Source: Phycisphaerales bacterium
Lineage (GTDB): Bacteria > Planctomycetota > Phycisphaerae > Phycisphaerales > SM1A02
Reading direction: 5' to 3'
DNA length: 52,841 nucleotides
Assembly (NCBI GenBank): GCA_022446795.1
Contig: JAKVBX010000021.1
Coordinates: 1 to 52,841 of the forward strand
Both the position numbers and the translations under genes were made by a program. Shown here piece after piece: positions 14,729-23,683 of the stretch. Every line of letters starts with the position of its first letter. Position 1 is the first letter of the stretch. Under the pieces are notes generated by a model. The model was not told where the DNA came from and searched no databases. It saw nothing but the letters and a program-made list of their open reading frames with translations.

Positions 14729-15685
14729 ATGGAAGGCTATGACGCACAGCAGGACCCCGGAGGGGTACTTGATCCCCGGGACGCTGAGCTCTTTGATCAA
14801 CTGGTCGAGGTTGACTTCGATGTGAAGGCCCTGCCCGACCTGGACGCTTCGACCCGCAACCGGGCCGAGCGTCTTGTTGCCATGATGGGTCTCCTGGACG
14901 ACTACCCGGTGGAACCGGTGACGGCCGAGGATCGTGACGTCCTGGTCAGCGCGACATTGGCCCGCATCAACCGGGCCGAGGATGAGCAGCGGGATCGCAT
15001 GCGAATCGACACCCCTGGTGTCCGAGCACGCTTCCGAATCCGCGAGTTCGTCGCGGTCGCAGCGGTCGTCCTCCTGGGACTGGCCGTCGTGATTCCGATG
15101 ATGCGGAACACCGCTCATCTCAAGGGCGTCGAGGGCAGTCATGCCCGGTTGCTGGACCTGGGTGCCGCCCTGTCGAGCTTTGCCGGCGACAACAATGGCG
15201 AGGCGCCGTCGGCCCTGGCCGACCACGACGCCTATCCGGAGGTCGTGGGCTACCGGCCAACGACATTTTCACTCGCGCCATTGGCCGCCTACGGCATCTC
15301 GGCGGAGAGCCTGAACAATCCCATGCGGCCGGATCAGCCCGGTGCGGGGTTCAGCTTCCACAGCCAGCGAGGTCCGCGGATCCACCTCATCGGGATCAAG
15401 GCCGGAACGGTCATCATCTCCGACCGGAACCTGTACCTGGAGCAGTTGCTCTCGGGCCAGGCCCCCGCGCTCAAGGACGATGTCAAGGCCTGCGTCCTGC
15501 TCAGCGATATCTCGGTCAGCCAATGCACCACATCGAGGGATGGTGACCACATCTGGGACTGCGACCGGCAGCGTATTCACGGACCCAGTGCCTCGGAGAT
15601 CTTCCTGATCCACGGGGCCACCCGCCCGGCCACGGAAACCGGCCAGCAGGCCGCGCCAGGGGCGAAACCAGCCTCGGCGGATTGA
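14729..15685 (+). CDS. single-pass membrane protein, probable anti-sigma partner
   Basis: A 318-residue protein. An acidic cytoplasmic N-terminus (about 100 residues, no HxxxCxxC zinc motif) leads to one membrane helix at 107-123 and a 190-residue outer domain. The outer part ('LLDLGAALSSFAGDNNGEAPSALAD') looks like the pilin-like/DUF1559-style 'ALRLYANDN.G.YP' segments common in planctomycetes. It starts right at the end of the sigma gene, and topology fits an anti-sigma factor with a sensing domain outside. This function is inferred from position and topology only. Confidence 0.7.
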   Translation: MEGYDAQQDPGGVLDPRDAELFDQLVEVDFDVKALPDLDASTRNRAERLVAMMGLLDDYPVEPVTAEDRDVLVSATLARINRAEDEQRDRMRIDTPGVRARFRIREFVAVAAVVLLGLAVVIPMMRNTAHLKGVEGSHARLLDLGAALSSFAGDNNGEAPSALADHDAYPEVVGYRPTTFSLAPLAAYGISAESLNNPMRPDQPGAGFSFHSQRGPRIHLIGIKAGTVIISDRNLYLEQLLSGQAPALKDDVKACVLLSDISVSQCTTSRDGDHIWDCDRQRIHGPSASEIFLIHGATRPATETGQQAAPGAKPASAD

Positions 15686-15709
15686 CACCGCTCGCGGAAC
15701 CGATATCCT
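15682..15709 (+). promoter_or_regulatory. promoter of rpmI-rplT
   Basis: A consensus -35 TTGACA (15682-15687), 16-base spacer and TATCCT (15704-15709). The -35 overlaps the stop codon of the preceding membrane-protein gene. Transcription would begin near 15716, leaving a leader of about 75 bases before rpmI. Confidence 0.65.
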
Positions 15710-15718
15710 CATGGACTT

Positions 15719-15775
15719 GGCTGACCCCCCGGGGAACGGGGTGTCGGCCGTCTCGTCGTCATTGGCTTCAGCCAG
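15719..15775 (+). promoter_or_regulatory. structured 5' leader of rpmI
   Basis: Two hairpins follow the predicted start. The first pairs 15719-15730 with 15738-15749 (11 pairs, one mismatch, 7-base loop). The second pairs TGGC (15763-15766) with GCCA (15771-15774). Ribosomal-protein leaders of rpmI-rplT operons are bound by L20 in other phyla; whether this one is, is inference. Confidence 0.45.
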
Positions 15776-15791
15776 AGCCCCGGAGTGTGTC

Positions 15792-16037
15792 ATGCCCAAG
15801 AACAAGCCCAACAAAGGTCTGCTCAAGAGGATCCGCCTCACGAAGTCAGGCAAGGTGAAGTTCACTCGCGCCTTCGGTCGCCATAAGCGAAGCCACAAGT
15901 CCGGCAAGCTGCTGCGGTCGTATCACCGACCGGCCTTCGCCCACTCGGCGGATCGTCGTCGCGTGTCGGCCATGCTGCACCAGCGCATCAGCTCGGCCGC
16001 AAAGCCGTCTACCGAGACCAGCGAGTCCACGGACTGA
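15792..16037 (+). CDS. rpmI: 50S ribosomal protein L35
   Basis: An 81-residue L35. 'MPKNKPNKGLLKRIRLTKSGKVKFTRAFGRH' carries the usual basic N-terminus and the rest is Lys/Arg/Ser rich; a Ser/Thr-rich tail of about 15 residues is extra. GGAG lies about 7 bases before the ATG at 15792, and the longer frame is rejected on that basis. It is followed by rplT after 90 bases; infC is not upstream. Confidence 0.93.
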   Translation: MPKNKPNKGLLKRIRLTKSGKVKFTRAFGRHKRSHKSGKLLRSYHRPAFAHSADRRRVSAMLHQRISSAAKPSTETSESTD

Positions 16038-16127
16038 TCGACGAGATGATTTGAAGGATTCCTCCCGGGCGGGACCCAAGCGTTCGACTTCTCGAACCTC
16101 CGAAGCCGGGACAGAAGGAGAGGCGTC

Positions 16128-16502
16128 ATGCCCCGCGTCCGCAAAGGTGCTGCCAAGAACCGTCAACGCAAGAGGATTCTCCGAGCCGCTCGTGGCTACT
16201 GGGGAACCAAGAGCCGCCATAAGCAACAGGCCAAGGTCGCGCTGATCCGCGCCGGCCAGTATTCCTATCGCGATCGTCGGAATCGTCGTCGCGAGTTCCG
16301 TCGCCTGTGGATCACGCGGATCTCAGCCGCTTGCCGCATGCGTGACACCCGCTACAGCGTCCTGATCAACGGTCTCTCCCGAGCCGGGATCAAGCTCAAT
16401 CGCAAGATGCTGTCCCAGATCGCCATCGAGGATCCCGCCACGTTCGACGCCCTGGTCGAGCAGGCGAAGGCCTCCACGACGGCAACCGTTTCGGCCAGCT
16501 GA
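16128..16502 (+). CDS. rplT: 50S ribosomal protein L20
   Basis: A 124-residue L20, needed for early 50S assembly. 'MPRVRKGAAKNRQRKRILRAARGYWG' and 'RDRRNRRREFRRLWITRISAACR' are family hallmarks, as is 'LINGLSRAGIKLNRKMLSQIA'. GAAGGAG precedes the ATG at the right distance. The dehydrogenase gene follows 14 bases later on the same strand. Confidence 0.98.
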   Translation: MPRVRKGAAKNRQRKRILRAARGYWGTKSRHKQQAKVALIRAGQYSYRDRRNRRREFRRLWITRISAACRMRDTRYSVLINGLSRAGIKLNRKMLSQIAIEDPATFDALVEQAKASTTATVSAS

Positions 16503-16516
16503 TCGGAGCGGTCACG

Positions 16517-17734
16517 ATGTCAGACGGGATCGCCCAAGCGGATTTTCGTCGAACGCTGGAGTCACTGGAATCGCAGTTCAGCGCGCTGTCCCCGGAGCTG
16601 CAGCTGATCGTGCGCGATCCGGCCATGGGCCTGGAGGGATACGTGACCGTCTGGTCGACGCTCAATGCGGTCGGTGGACCGCTGGGCCGAGTCGGCAAGG
16701 GTGGAACACGCATCACCCCGACCGTGACCCAGGGCGAGATTGACCGGTTGGCCCGCACGCAGTCTTTGAAGAACGCCGCCGCGGGCCTGGCCCTTGGTGG
16801 TGCCAAGTCCGGGCTTCGGGCTGATCCGAGGGCACCGGGATTCGAACAGATCTATCGACGCTTCGTCGAACTGGTGTCGCCGGTGCTCTACGTCAACGGC
16901 GGTCCGTGGGGCGGCCTGGGGTTCGACCTGGGCGGACAGCCCATTCACGTGTCCTGGGCCTGTGACCAGGCGGGGCATACGCGATGCATCACCGGCAAGC
17001 CGGTCGACATGGGCGGCACGGATTACGACAAGGAAGGCATTGCCGGCCTGGGCGTGGCCGTGGCGGCGCAAACCATGCTGCAGCATGCCGGCCATGACAT
17101 TTCCACGACGACGGCGGCGATCCAGGGCGTTGGGGCCATGGGCGCTGCCGTGGCCAAGAACTTCGCGGCGCACGGTGGACTGGTCGTCATGATCAGTGAT
17201 CCGCGGCTCGAGGGCTCCTGGCTGCTCAAGGAACCCCTGTGTGGTCCGTTGCTTGATGCCATCGCCGAGATGGACTTCACGGCAGCACGCGAACATCTCG
17301 AGTCCGATGGTCACGAGCGACTGCCGCTGGACGATGTCCTCTTCCATGATGTGGATGTGTTGTTCCCCTGTGCCGTGGGAGATGTCATTGATTCGTCCAA
17401 TGCACCACGGGTGCGAGCCAGTGCCGTGGTCGAAGGGGCCAACTTCCCCTGCACCAATTCCGCCCGCGAGGCGCTTCACGAGCGAGGCGTCACGTTGATT
17501 CCCGACTTCATTGCCAATCCCGGTGGTGCGATCGCCGCTTTCGTCGAGATGACCAGTTCGGTCAGTGATGAGGAGAACGCGTCGACCGCGGCCAAGGTCG
17601 TCGAGGCGAAGGAGACCACCGAGCGGATGGTGGAAGCCAATGTCCGCGAGGTTCTTGAGATGTCGTCGTCCAATGCCGTCTCACCCATGGATGCAGGACT
17701 GCTCCTGGCCTATCGCCGCATTCTCGAGCGATGA
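16517..17734 (+). CDS. Glu/Leu/Phe/Val dehydrogenase family protein
   Basis: A 405-residue NAD(P)-dependent amino-acid dehydrogenase. The substrate-binding half holds 'LALGGAKSGL' with catalytic Lys97; the catalytic Asp is probably D138 in 'GFDLGG', though the usual 'PAPDxGT' motif is much altered. The Rossmann half has GVGAMG (205-210), and 'ADVIDS.NA...ASAVVEGANFP' and 'LIPDFIANPGG' are recognisable. Altered substrate preference is possible. It starts 14 bases after rplT and its stop overlaps the next gene by 4 bases, so it forms a unit with the PLP dehydratase. Confidence 0.85.
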   Translation: MSDGIAQADFRRTLESLESQFSALSPELQLIVRDPAMGLEGYVTVWSTLNAVGGPLGRVGKGGTRITPTVTQGEIDRLARTQSLKNAAAGLALGGAKSGLRADPRAPGFEQIYRRFVELVSPVLYVNGGPWGGLGFDLGGQPIHVSWACDQAGHTRCITGKPVDMGGTDYDKEGIAGLGVAVAAQTMLQHAGHDISTTTAAIQGVGAMGAAVAKNFAAHGGLVVMISDPRLEGSWLLKEPLCGPLLDAIAEMDFTAAREHLESDGHERLPLDDVLFHDVDVLFPCAVGDVIDSSNAPRVRASAVVEGANFPCTNSAREALHERGVTLIPDFIANPGGAIAAFVEMTSSVSDEENASTAAKVVEAKETTERMVEANVREVLEMSSSNAVSPMDAGLLLAYRRILER

Positions 17735-18696
17735 CCCGGTACGCCGCCACACTTGATGAGGTCCAGCAGGCTGCTGCGCGGATCGACGGTCTGGTCCATC
17801 GAACCCCGGTGATCACCTGTGACACGCTGGATCAACGCAGCGGTCATCGCCTGTTCATCAAGTGTGAAAACCTGCAGCGAGTCGGCGCCTTCAAGTTCCG
17901 CGGCGCCAGCAATGCTGTTCGATCATTGGGAGACGGGCTGGCCAGGCAGGGCGTCTGCACGCACAGCAGTGGCAATCATGCCCAGGCGCTGGCTCGGGCG
18001 GCGCGAGCGATGGAGATCCCGGCATGGATCGTGATGCCAACCAGTGCACCGGCGGTGAAGCGGCGTGCGGTGGAGGGCTACGGGGCCACGGTCGTGCCAT
18101 GTGAACCGAATCTCCAGGCGCGGGAAACCACGGCAGCCGAGGTCATGGCCGACACTGGATCCACGATGATTCATCCCTACGATGACCCACGGATCATCGC
18201 GGGACAGGGCACCGCGGCCCTGGAACTGCTCGATGAAGTCGGTGAACTTGATGCGTTGGTTGCCCCCGTCGGTGGTGGTGGACTCATGTCCGGCAGTTGC
18301 ATCACGATGCGGGGATTGAGTCCTTCCACGAGGTTGATCGCAGCGGAACCAGCCGGCGCAGATGATGCGGCCCGTTCGCTGGCCGCGGGCCAGTTGATTC
18401 CGCAGGAGTCACCGAACACGATCTGTGACGGGCTGCTCACCAGCCTGGGTGAACTGACGTGGCCGATCCTCCGCGATCATCTCGAGACGATCGTGACGGT
18501 TGATGACGACGAGGTCATGCTGGCGATGCGGTTGCTCTGGGAACGCGCCAAGACCGTCGTGGAGCCCAGCGGCGCCACGCCGCTGGCCGCGGTGATGAGC
18601 AAGCAGTTTCCGCTGCCGCCGGGCAGCCGGATCGGCGTGATCCTCAGTGGTGGCAACGTCGACCTGGACCGACTGCCATGGGTGGTTGGCCGCTAG
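17731..18696 (+). CDS. PLP-dependent threonine/serine dehydratase-type enzyme
   Basis: A 321-residue fold-type II PLP enzyme (short threonine dehydratase / serine racemase group, no ACT domain). The Schiff-base lysine is K55 in 'GAFKFRGA'; SSGNH (79-83) contacts the cofactor, GGGGL (181-185) holds the phosphate, and 'VVEPSGA' precedes the C-terminus. It would deaminate Thr/Ser to keto acids, or racemise Ser or hydroxy-Asp. ATGA overlap with the dehydrogenase suggests a joint amino-acid deamination function. It ends 8 bases from the convergent lipoprotein gene. Confidence 0.9.
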   Translation: MTRYAATLDEVQQAAARIDGLVHRTPVITCDTLDQRSGHRLFIKCENLQRVGAFKFRGASNAVRSLGDGLARQGVCTHSSGNHAQALARAARAMEIPAWIVMPTSAPAVKRRAVEGYGATVVPCEPNLQARETTAAEVMADTGSTMIHPYDDPRIIAGQGTAALELLDEVGELDALVAPVGGGGLMSGSCITMRGLSPSTRLIAAEPAGADDAARSLAAGQLIPQESPNTICDGLLTSLGELTWPILRDHLETIVTVDDDEVMLAMRLLWERAKTVVEPSGATPLAAVMSKQFPLPPGSRIGVILSGGNVDLDRLPWVVGR

Positions 18697-18704
18697 GTTC
18701 CAGC

Positions 18705-19289
18705 CTACGGGGTCATGCTGCCGGCGGTGGGATTGTCCCGCGTGGGCTTGCCACCGACCCAGACCTGCCGTGCATCGACCAGGAACATGCCATCGTCATT
18801 GCGCTCGCGAACGGTGCCTTCGACCACGATGAACTTCAACGACTCCAGGCCACCGGCGCCTTTTGCAGAGCTGCCCAGCGGGCGTCCGGAAGAATCGACG
18901 AACTGTACCGTCGCCATGCCGGCGCGAAGCGCCTCCGGGTCCTCGCAGCAGTAGTCCTGGGGAACCGTGCAGTGATCGTCCTCGCCCATGAGTTCACAGG
19001 AGACCAGTCCGGGATCGGCTGCCAGGAAGATGGCATGCGAGTCGACGAAGGGATTGGCCTTTCCACCGACCCGTGCCAGGAAGACGACATCATCACCCTT
19101 CTGGGCAGTCTTCTTCACGTCGGCCAGGTTCTTCACATCCGTTGGCCGACTTGTCGTGAAGTGACTGGCCGGGATGGCGCTTACGCTGGTTTCCTTGGCC
19201 GGCTCAGGGGTTTCCTTCTTGCCGCTGTCACCACATCCGGCGATCAGCAGGGTGGCACACAGGCAGGTGGCAGTGATGATCAAACGCAT
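18705..19289 (-). CDS. lipoprotein with DHCxVPxxYCC cysteine motif
   Basis: A 194-residue predicted lipoprotein: basic start, hydrophobic core and lipobox LIAGC (Cys19), then a Lys/Glu/Pro linker. The globular part contains 'CELMGEDDHCTVPQDYCCEDPE' region with Cys at 98, 107, 114 and 115 plus His106, and ends in 'VEGTVRERNDDGMFLVDARQVWV', which resembles an OB-fold strand pattern. The Cys/His cluster could bind a metal or form disulfides. It lies 43 bases after the second permease gene on the same strand and is probably the last gene of the export operon. Function unknown. Confidence 0.75.
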   Translation of the reverse strand: MRLIITATCLCATLLIAGCGDSGKKETPEPAKETSVSAIPASHFTTSRPTDVKNLADVKKTAQKGDDVVFLARVGGKANPFVDSHAIFLAADPGLVSCELMGEDDHCTVPQDYCCEDPEALRAGMATVQFVDSSGRPLGSSAKGAGGLESLKFIVVEGTVRERNDDGMFLVDARQVWVGGKPTRDNPTAGSMTP

Positions 19290-19332
19290 GGTTCATTCTC
19301 CATTTATCCAAGAAGCAGTCATGGTAGTCGTG

Positions 19333-20514
19333 TCATTCCGCGGCTCGAAGCGCCTCGGGGATGGGTTTTCTGAGACATCGCCAGGCCGGCACCGCGGCTC
19401 CGAAAATGCCCAGGAGCAATCCGGCAAGCAGGCCCAGGGCCAGGACGGCGGACGTGATGGTCACGCCGAAGGCTCCCATTGAGAATCGGACGACAAAGCC
19501 GTCGAGCAGCACCGCGCCGATCACGCAGCCCAGGATGGCACCGATGGCGGATGCCAGCACGGACTCCTGCACGAGTGAGATGACGATGGCGGCCCGGGAA
19601 TACCCGAGTGTCTGCAGGGAGCCGATCTCCCGGACGCGACTGGCGAAGGCGGCGTACATCGTGTTGAGTCCGCCAAGAACCCCACCAAGCGCGATCAGCA
19701 CAGCGGTGATGATCACCATGGCTTCAACCGGCCGGAAGAATCGGGCCAGGTCCTCGTAGTACTCGATCTCGGACATGCTCACCAGTTCCAGGTCGAGCCG
19801 TTGTGCGGCGAAGGCTGACAGGTCGGACAAGGCGGCGGTATCACGGCTGACGACGACGCAGGACAGGGAATCCCGTTGCGCGGTGACCTGGAGATCAGTG
19901 AGCGGTGTCCAGAACTCCGCTTCAATGACACCGCCCGCGGCGGCCAGGATGCCGACCACCTCGTAGGTCTCATCATCAAGGCGAAACGACTGGCCGACAA
20001 TCGACTCAGGCGGCTGGAAGCCCAGTCCGATGGCCGCGAGTCGGCCCGCAACCAGTTCATTTCGTCCGCGTTCCGGAAGTCGACCATGGCTGATGCTGGC
20101 ATCCTCGTGAACGAGGAAGGCTTCGGGGAGAACACCTCGAATGACCACCAGTTGGCCTGGCTCGTTGGCCGGGGCATCCGAGGGGGCCAGCGGCATGGCG
20201 AGGTGAATCTCCGGACTGACCGCATCGATGCCGGCCCGGGACCGCAGTCCGGCCACGCTGGCGGCCACGATGCCCGAGGCACGCATGGGAATCTCACTGC
20301 GTTCGATGCTCTCCTCGCTTCCCGTGCCCAGGAGAATCACGTTCTGCTCGTCGCCACTGATGTGCAGGGACGAACGCATCCCCTGCACGAATCCAGCCGC
20401 GGCGAGTACCAGCAGGACGACCAGCATGCTGCCACCCACGCTCAGCGCGAGACGCAGCGGGGAGCGACCGAGGTTGCGTGCGGCATATTCAAAGGGGAGC
20501 AGTTTCATGGTCAT
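19333..20514 (-). CDS. ABC transporter permease, FtsX/MacB type (second)
   Basis: A 393-residue permease: one N-terminal membrane helix ('LALSVGGSMLVVLLVLAAAGF'), a 200-residue periplasmic MacB-like domain ('LPEAFLVHEDASISHGRLPERG'), then three C-terminal helices with the FtsX core 'AAFASRVREIGSLQTLGYSRAAIVISLVQES'. The start at 20514 lies 4 bases after the upstream permease stop. Together with that gene it supplies two distinct permease subunits to one ATPase. Confidence 0.9.
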   Translation of the reverse strand: MTMKLLPFEYAARNLGRSPLRLALSVGGSMLVVLLVLAAAGFVQGMRSSLHISGDEQNVILLGTGSEESIERSEIPMRASGIVAASVAGLRSRAGIDAVSPEIHLAMPLAPSDAPANEPGQLVVIRGVLPEAFLVHEDASISHGRLPERGRNELVAGRLAAIGLGFQPPESIVGQSFRLDDETYEVVGILAAAGGVIEAEFWTPLTDLQVTAQRDSLSCVVVSRDTAALSDLSAFAAQRLDLELVSMSEIEYYEDLARFFRPVEAMVIITAVLIALGGVLGGLNTMYAAFASRVREIGSLQTLGYSRAAIVISLVQESVLASAIGAILGCVIGAVLLDGFVVRFSMGAFGVTITSAVLALGLLAGLLLGIFGAAVPAWRCLRKPIPEALRAAE

Positions 20515-20518
20515 GTTC

Positions 20519-21679
20519 TCACACCGCTCGGAAGGAAGCGGCGATGTCCCGTCTCGCCAGTCGGGCCGCGGGAACGATGCCGGCAAGCAGGCCCAGGAGG
20601 ATGGCGGCCACGATTCCCAGGACGGGAGCAATCCAACCGGTAGCAACCTCGATATTCAGGCCCTCCATCGTCAGGCTGAAGTTCCCCAGCGTGACCGTCA
20701 GCCACGCCGCCAGGGCGCCGACGATTCCGCCGACCAGGCCCAGCAGGGTGCCTTCGATCAGCACCATCCAGCCGATGAGGCCGCCGGTGTATCCGAGGGT
20801 CTGCAGCACGGCGTGATCACGCACCCGGTCCCGCATGGCGAGCACGATGGCGTTGGCCACCAGGGTGAAGACGGCCGCGAGGGCGCCCCACGCCAGGATG
20901 CCGGCAAAGTCAACGAGTTGAACGATGTCCTTGGCGGCCTGGCCGACGAATGCCTTCTCCGGTCGCGTGGCGGTGGGATGTTCGTCATGCGCGAAGGCGG
21001 TGTCAATCCGGCGGGCGACATCTTCCAGTTCCTTCGGATCGTTCACGGTCACGTTGAACTGTGTCACGATCGAACCCGTGCCACCTCGGCGAGCCGCTTC
21101 CTGGAGGAACGGCAGGTGAACCCAGGCGGCATTCCGATCCTGGGGATGATCACTCTGGAGAATTCCGGCGACGAACACGGTGATACCGGCGGCACTGAAG
21201 CGATCGCCGACATCAATACCTCGCCGGGCAGCAAGTGATTCGCCGACGAGGGCGCCATCGCCTCGAGATCGCCAGGCGTCACTGGTGCCCTTCACGATCA
21301 GGCTGTCCCGATCCAGGGCGGCTTCCAGGTCATCCCGTGGAACGCCTCGGAAGGTGACGACATCCAGCGAAGCGCGACAGTTGGAGACGAGAATCTGCAT
21401 GGGGACGACGTCACGAACACCATCAATGCGATCGATACGCTCGCCATAGAACTGTGGAAGCCGACTGGAAAACGGGCAGAACCGATTTTCCCGGTAGACC
21501 ACGAGGGTGGCGTCGCCCGCCTGCACCTCGGTGGCCTCCCGGACACCGTCACGCATGGCCTCGACCATGACGAAGAGGTACATCGCGACAGCGATGCCGG
21601 TGATCGTGAGTCCACTTCGGACCGGGCTTCGTGTGATCTGCTTGATCACGACCGGGATCAACAGGAGTCGACGGCTCAT
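20519..21679 (-). CDS. ABC transporter permease, FtsX/MacB type (first)
   Basis: A 386-residue permease with the same plan as its neighbour: N-terminal helix ('GLTITGIAVAMYLFVMVEAM'), large periplasmic domain, and C-terminal helices holding 'LAMRDRVRDHAVLQTLGYTGGLIGWMVLIEG'. The sequence is clearly different from the second permease, so this is not a recent duplication. Its ATG overlaps the ATPase stop (ATGA). Confidence 0.9.
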   Translation of the reverse strand: MSRRLLLIPVVIKQITRSPVRSGLTITGIAVAMYLFVMVEAMRDGVREATEVQAGDATLVVYRENRFCPFSSRLPQFYGERIDRIDGVRDVVPMQILVSNCRASLDVVTFRGVPRDDLEAALDRDSLIVKGTSDAWRSRGDGALVGESLAARRGIDVGDRFSAAGITVFVAGILQSDHPQDRNAAWVHLPFLQEAARRGGTGSIVTQFNVTVNDPKELEDVARRIDTAFAHDEHPTATRPEKAFVGQAAKDIVQLVDFAGILAWGALAAVFTLVANAIVLAMRDRVRDHAVLQTLGYTGGLIGWMVLIEGTLLGLVGGIVGALAAWLTVTLGNFSLTMEGLNIEVATGWIAPVLGIVAAILLGLLAGIVPAARLARRDIAASFRAV

Positions 21680-22368
21680 GCGGGCACTCCCTCGTTCTGT
21701 TCGACCAGTTGGCCCTTTTCCAGGTGGAGGGTCGTCTTGGCCCAGTCCGTGGTCCTGGGATCGTGGGTCACCATGATGATCGTGCGGCCTTGCTCGCGAT
21801 TGAGCCGGGCCAGGAGATCCATGATGGCGGTTCCCGTCTCGCGATCGAGGTCACCGGTCGGTTCGTCGGCCAGCAGGATGGTCGGCTCGGTCACGATGGC
21901 CCGAGCAATGGCCACGCGTTGTTCCTGGCCGCCACTGAGCTGTCGCGGGTAGTGCGCATGTCGATCCGAGATGCCGACAGCGTCCAGGGCGGCAGCGACG
22001 CGTTCATGTCGTTCGCGGCGTGTGAGCTTGTGCAGCAGGAGCGGAAGCTCGATGTTCTCGTAGGCGGTCAGGACCGGGACAAGGTTGTAGAGCTGGAAGA
22101 TGTAGCCCACGTTTCTTGCTCGCCAGGTGGCCAGGGCGCCGCGGGATCGATCGTGGATGGGTGTTCCATCGATCACGAGGGAACCGGCGGTGGGGCGGTC
22201 GATGCCAGCCAGGAGATTCAGCAGCGTGGTCTTGCCCGATCCGGATGGTCCCATGAGGGCCACGAATCCGCCGGCTTCGATGTCGAGATCGAGATTCTCC
22301 AGCGGAGTGATCTTCTCCGTTCCGCGGCGGTAGGTCCGTGTCAGTTGACGGCATTCAATCATGGCCAT
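21676..22368 (-). CDS. ABC transporter ATP-binding protein (LolD/MacB type)
   Basis: A 230-residue ATPase: Walker A GPSGSGKT (40-47), Q-loop 'YIFQLYNLVP', signature LSGGQ (144-148), Walker B LLADE (165-169) and H-loop 'MVTHDP'. These are the hallmarks of the MacB/LolD class that works with FtsX-type permeases in mechanotransmission export rather than import. I start at ATG 22368, which has GGAGG 9 bases upstream; ATGs at 22377 and 22362 are alternatives. It sits between adaptor and permease genes with overlaps on both sides. Confidence 0.95.
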   Translation of the reverse strand: MAMIECRQLTRTYRRGTEKITPLENLDLDIEAGGFVALMGPSGSGKTTLLNLLAGIDRPTAGSLVIDGTPIHDRSRGALATWRARNVGYIFQLYNLVPVLTAYENIELPLLLHKLTRRERHERVAAALDAVGISDRHAHYPRQLSGGQEQRVAIARAIVTEPTILLADEPTGDLDRETGTAIMDLLARLNREQGRTIIMVTHDPRTTDWAKTTLHLEKGQLVEQNEGVPA

Positions 22369-22369
22369 G

Positions 22370-23683
22370 TCATTCATCCTCCACGCGGACGAGCGTGCCG
22401 TCGGCAATCTCGTCGAGCACGATGCGATCGCCGGGTGAGAGCCCGGACCGGATCTCGATCCACCCATCGATCTCCGTCGTGCCGATATCGACGGCGCGAC
22501 GTTGCGTTGTTCCCCGGCCATCGTTCAACGATTCAATCACCATGACCTCGCCATTCCCATTGACGGAATCGCGGGGAACGAAGACGCGCGAGATGCGTCG
22601 TGTACCGGCCGCGGAGTCAGTGGCCTTTGGCTGCAGGATCCGGACCCGGGCCAGCATGTCCGGCTTGAGCAGATCGGAGGGGTCGTTGATGCGGACCTTG
22701 GCCTCCACCGTGTTCTTCTGCAGGTCGGCCTTGTGAACGAATCGTGTGACCTCGCCCGTGAACGTGGTTCCCGGCAGCACATCGACGATGATCTCTGCAG
22801 GATGTCCCACGCCGACCTGGGCCGCCTGGGCCAGCGGTACGTCTGCTCGGACCTGGAGCTTCCGTGGGTCATAGAGATGAACGATGTGGGAACCGTGATC
22901 TCCATTGCCGAAGTTCACCACGCTTCCGGGCGCCGTCAATCGTTCGATCACGACGCCATCCATGGGACTCCGGACGATCATTCGATCAAGTCGGAGCTGG
23001 GCTTCGTCCCGCTGTGCCTGGCCCTCCGCCAGGAGCGCCTTGGCATCCATGACATGCGCTTCCAGTTCCTGCTGTTCAATGCGCAACTGTCGGATCCGGG
23101 CCTCGCTGGCCTCGACCTTCAGTTTCAGTCGCTCGACGGGACCCGCGGCAACGGCACCACTCTCCAGCAGTGTCGTCTTCCGCTTGACCTCGTCCTGGAG
23201 AGCCATCAGGTTGGACGTGGCCTCGGCGATCTTCTGTGGCACCTTGGACAGTTGAACCTTCTTGATGGCCAGGTCGGCTTCCAGGTGCTGAACGAAAGCC
23301 TCGGCACGCTCAAGCGCCAGGCGGGCATCGTCATCGACGAGCGTGGCGACCGGCTGGTTGCGATTGACCGGGTCGCCTTCCAGGACGAGAACTTCCTTGA
23401 CCACACCCTCGGCGAGCGCGGCGGCATAGACGCTGTAGGGGTCCGCTTCGACCCAGCCGGGCGCCTGCACGACGGAACCGGTGGTCTCGTCGATGGTCGG
23501 GTCGACGGGTTCATCGGTCTCGATCTCACGGATCACGACGGGGACCGCACGGACCGCCGTTGCCGGTTGAAGTGCCGACCAACTGGCGACCACCAGCAGC
23601 GCAGCGGCGGCCAACAGGATGGTGATGGGAAGACCGATTCGCAGCAACCACTTTCGAGCGGGCATGGGGACGTACTCGGTCAT
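22370..23683 (-). CDS. HlyD/MacA-type periplasmic adaptor
   Basis: A 437-residue membrane-fusion protein. One membrane helix (16-35) anchors it; 'ALAEGVVKEVLVLEGDPVNRNQPVATL' starts the lipoyl half, a coiled coil spans roughly residues 115-235, and 'RMIVRSPMDGVVIERL' closes the lipoyl domain, followed by beta-barrel and membrane-proximal domains. GGAGG lies 8 bases before the ATG, and the start overlaps the TolC-like stop (ATGA). It should link the ABC pump with the outer-membrane channel. Confidence 0.93.
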   Translation of the reverse strand: MTEYVPMPARKWLLRIGLPITILLAAAALLVVASWSALQPATAVRAVPVVIREIETDEPVDPTIDETTGSVVQAPGWVEADPYSVYAAALAEGVVKEVLVLEGDPVNRNQPVATLVDDDARLALERAEAFVQHLEADLAIKKVQLSKVPQKIAEATSNLMALQDEVKRKTTLLESGAVAAGPVERLKLKVEASEARIRQLRIEQQELEAHVMDAKALLAEGQAQRDEAQLRLDRMIVRSPMDGVVIERLTAPGSVVNFGNGDHGSHIVHLYDPRKLQVRADVPLAQAAQVGVGHPAEIIVDVLPGTTFTGEVTRFVHKADLQKNTVEAKVRINDPSDLLKPDMLARVRILQPKATDSAAGTRRISRVFVPRDSVNGNGEVMVIESLNDGRGTTQRRAVDIGTTEIDGWIEIRSGLSPGDRIVLDEIADGTLVRVEDE

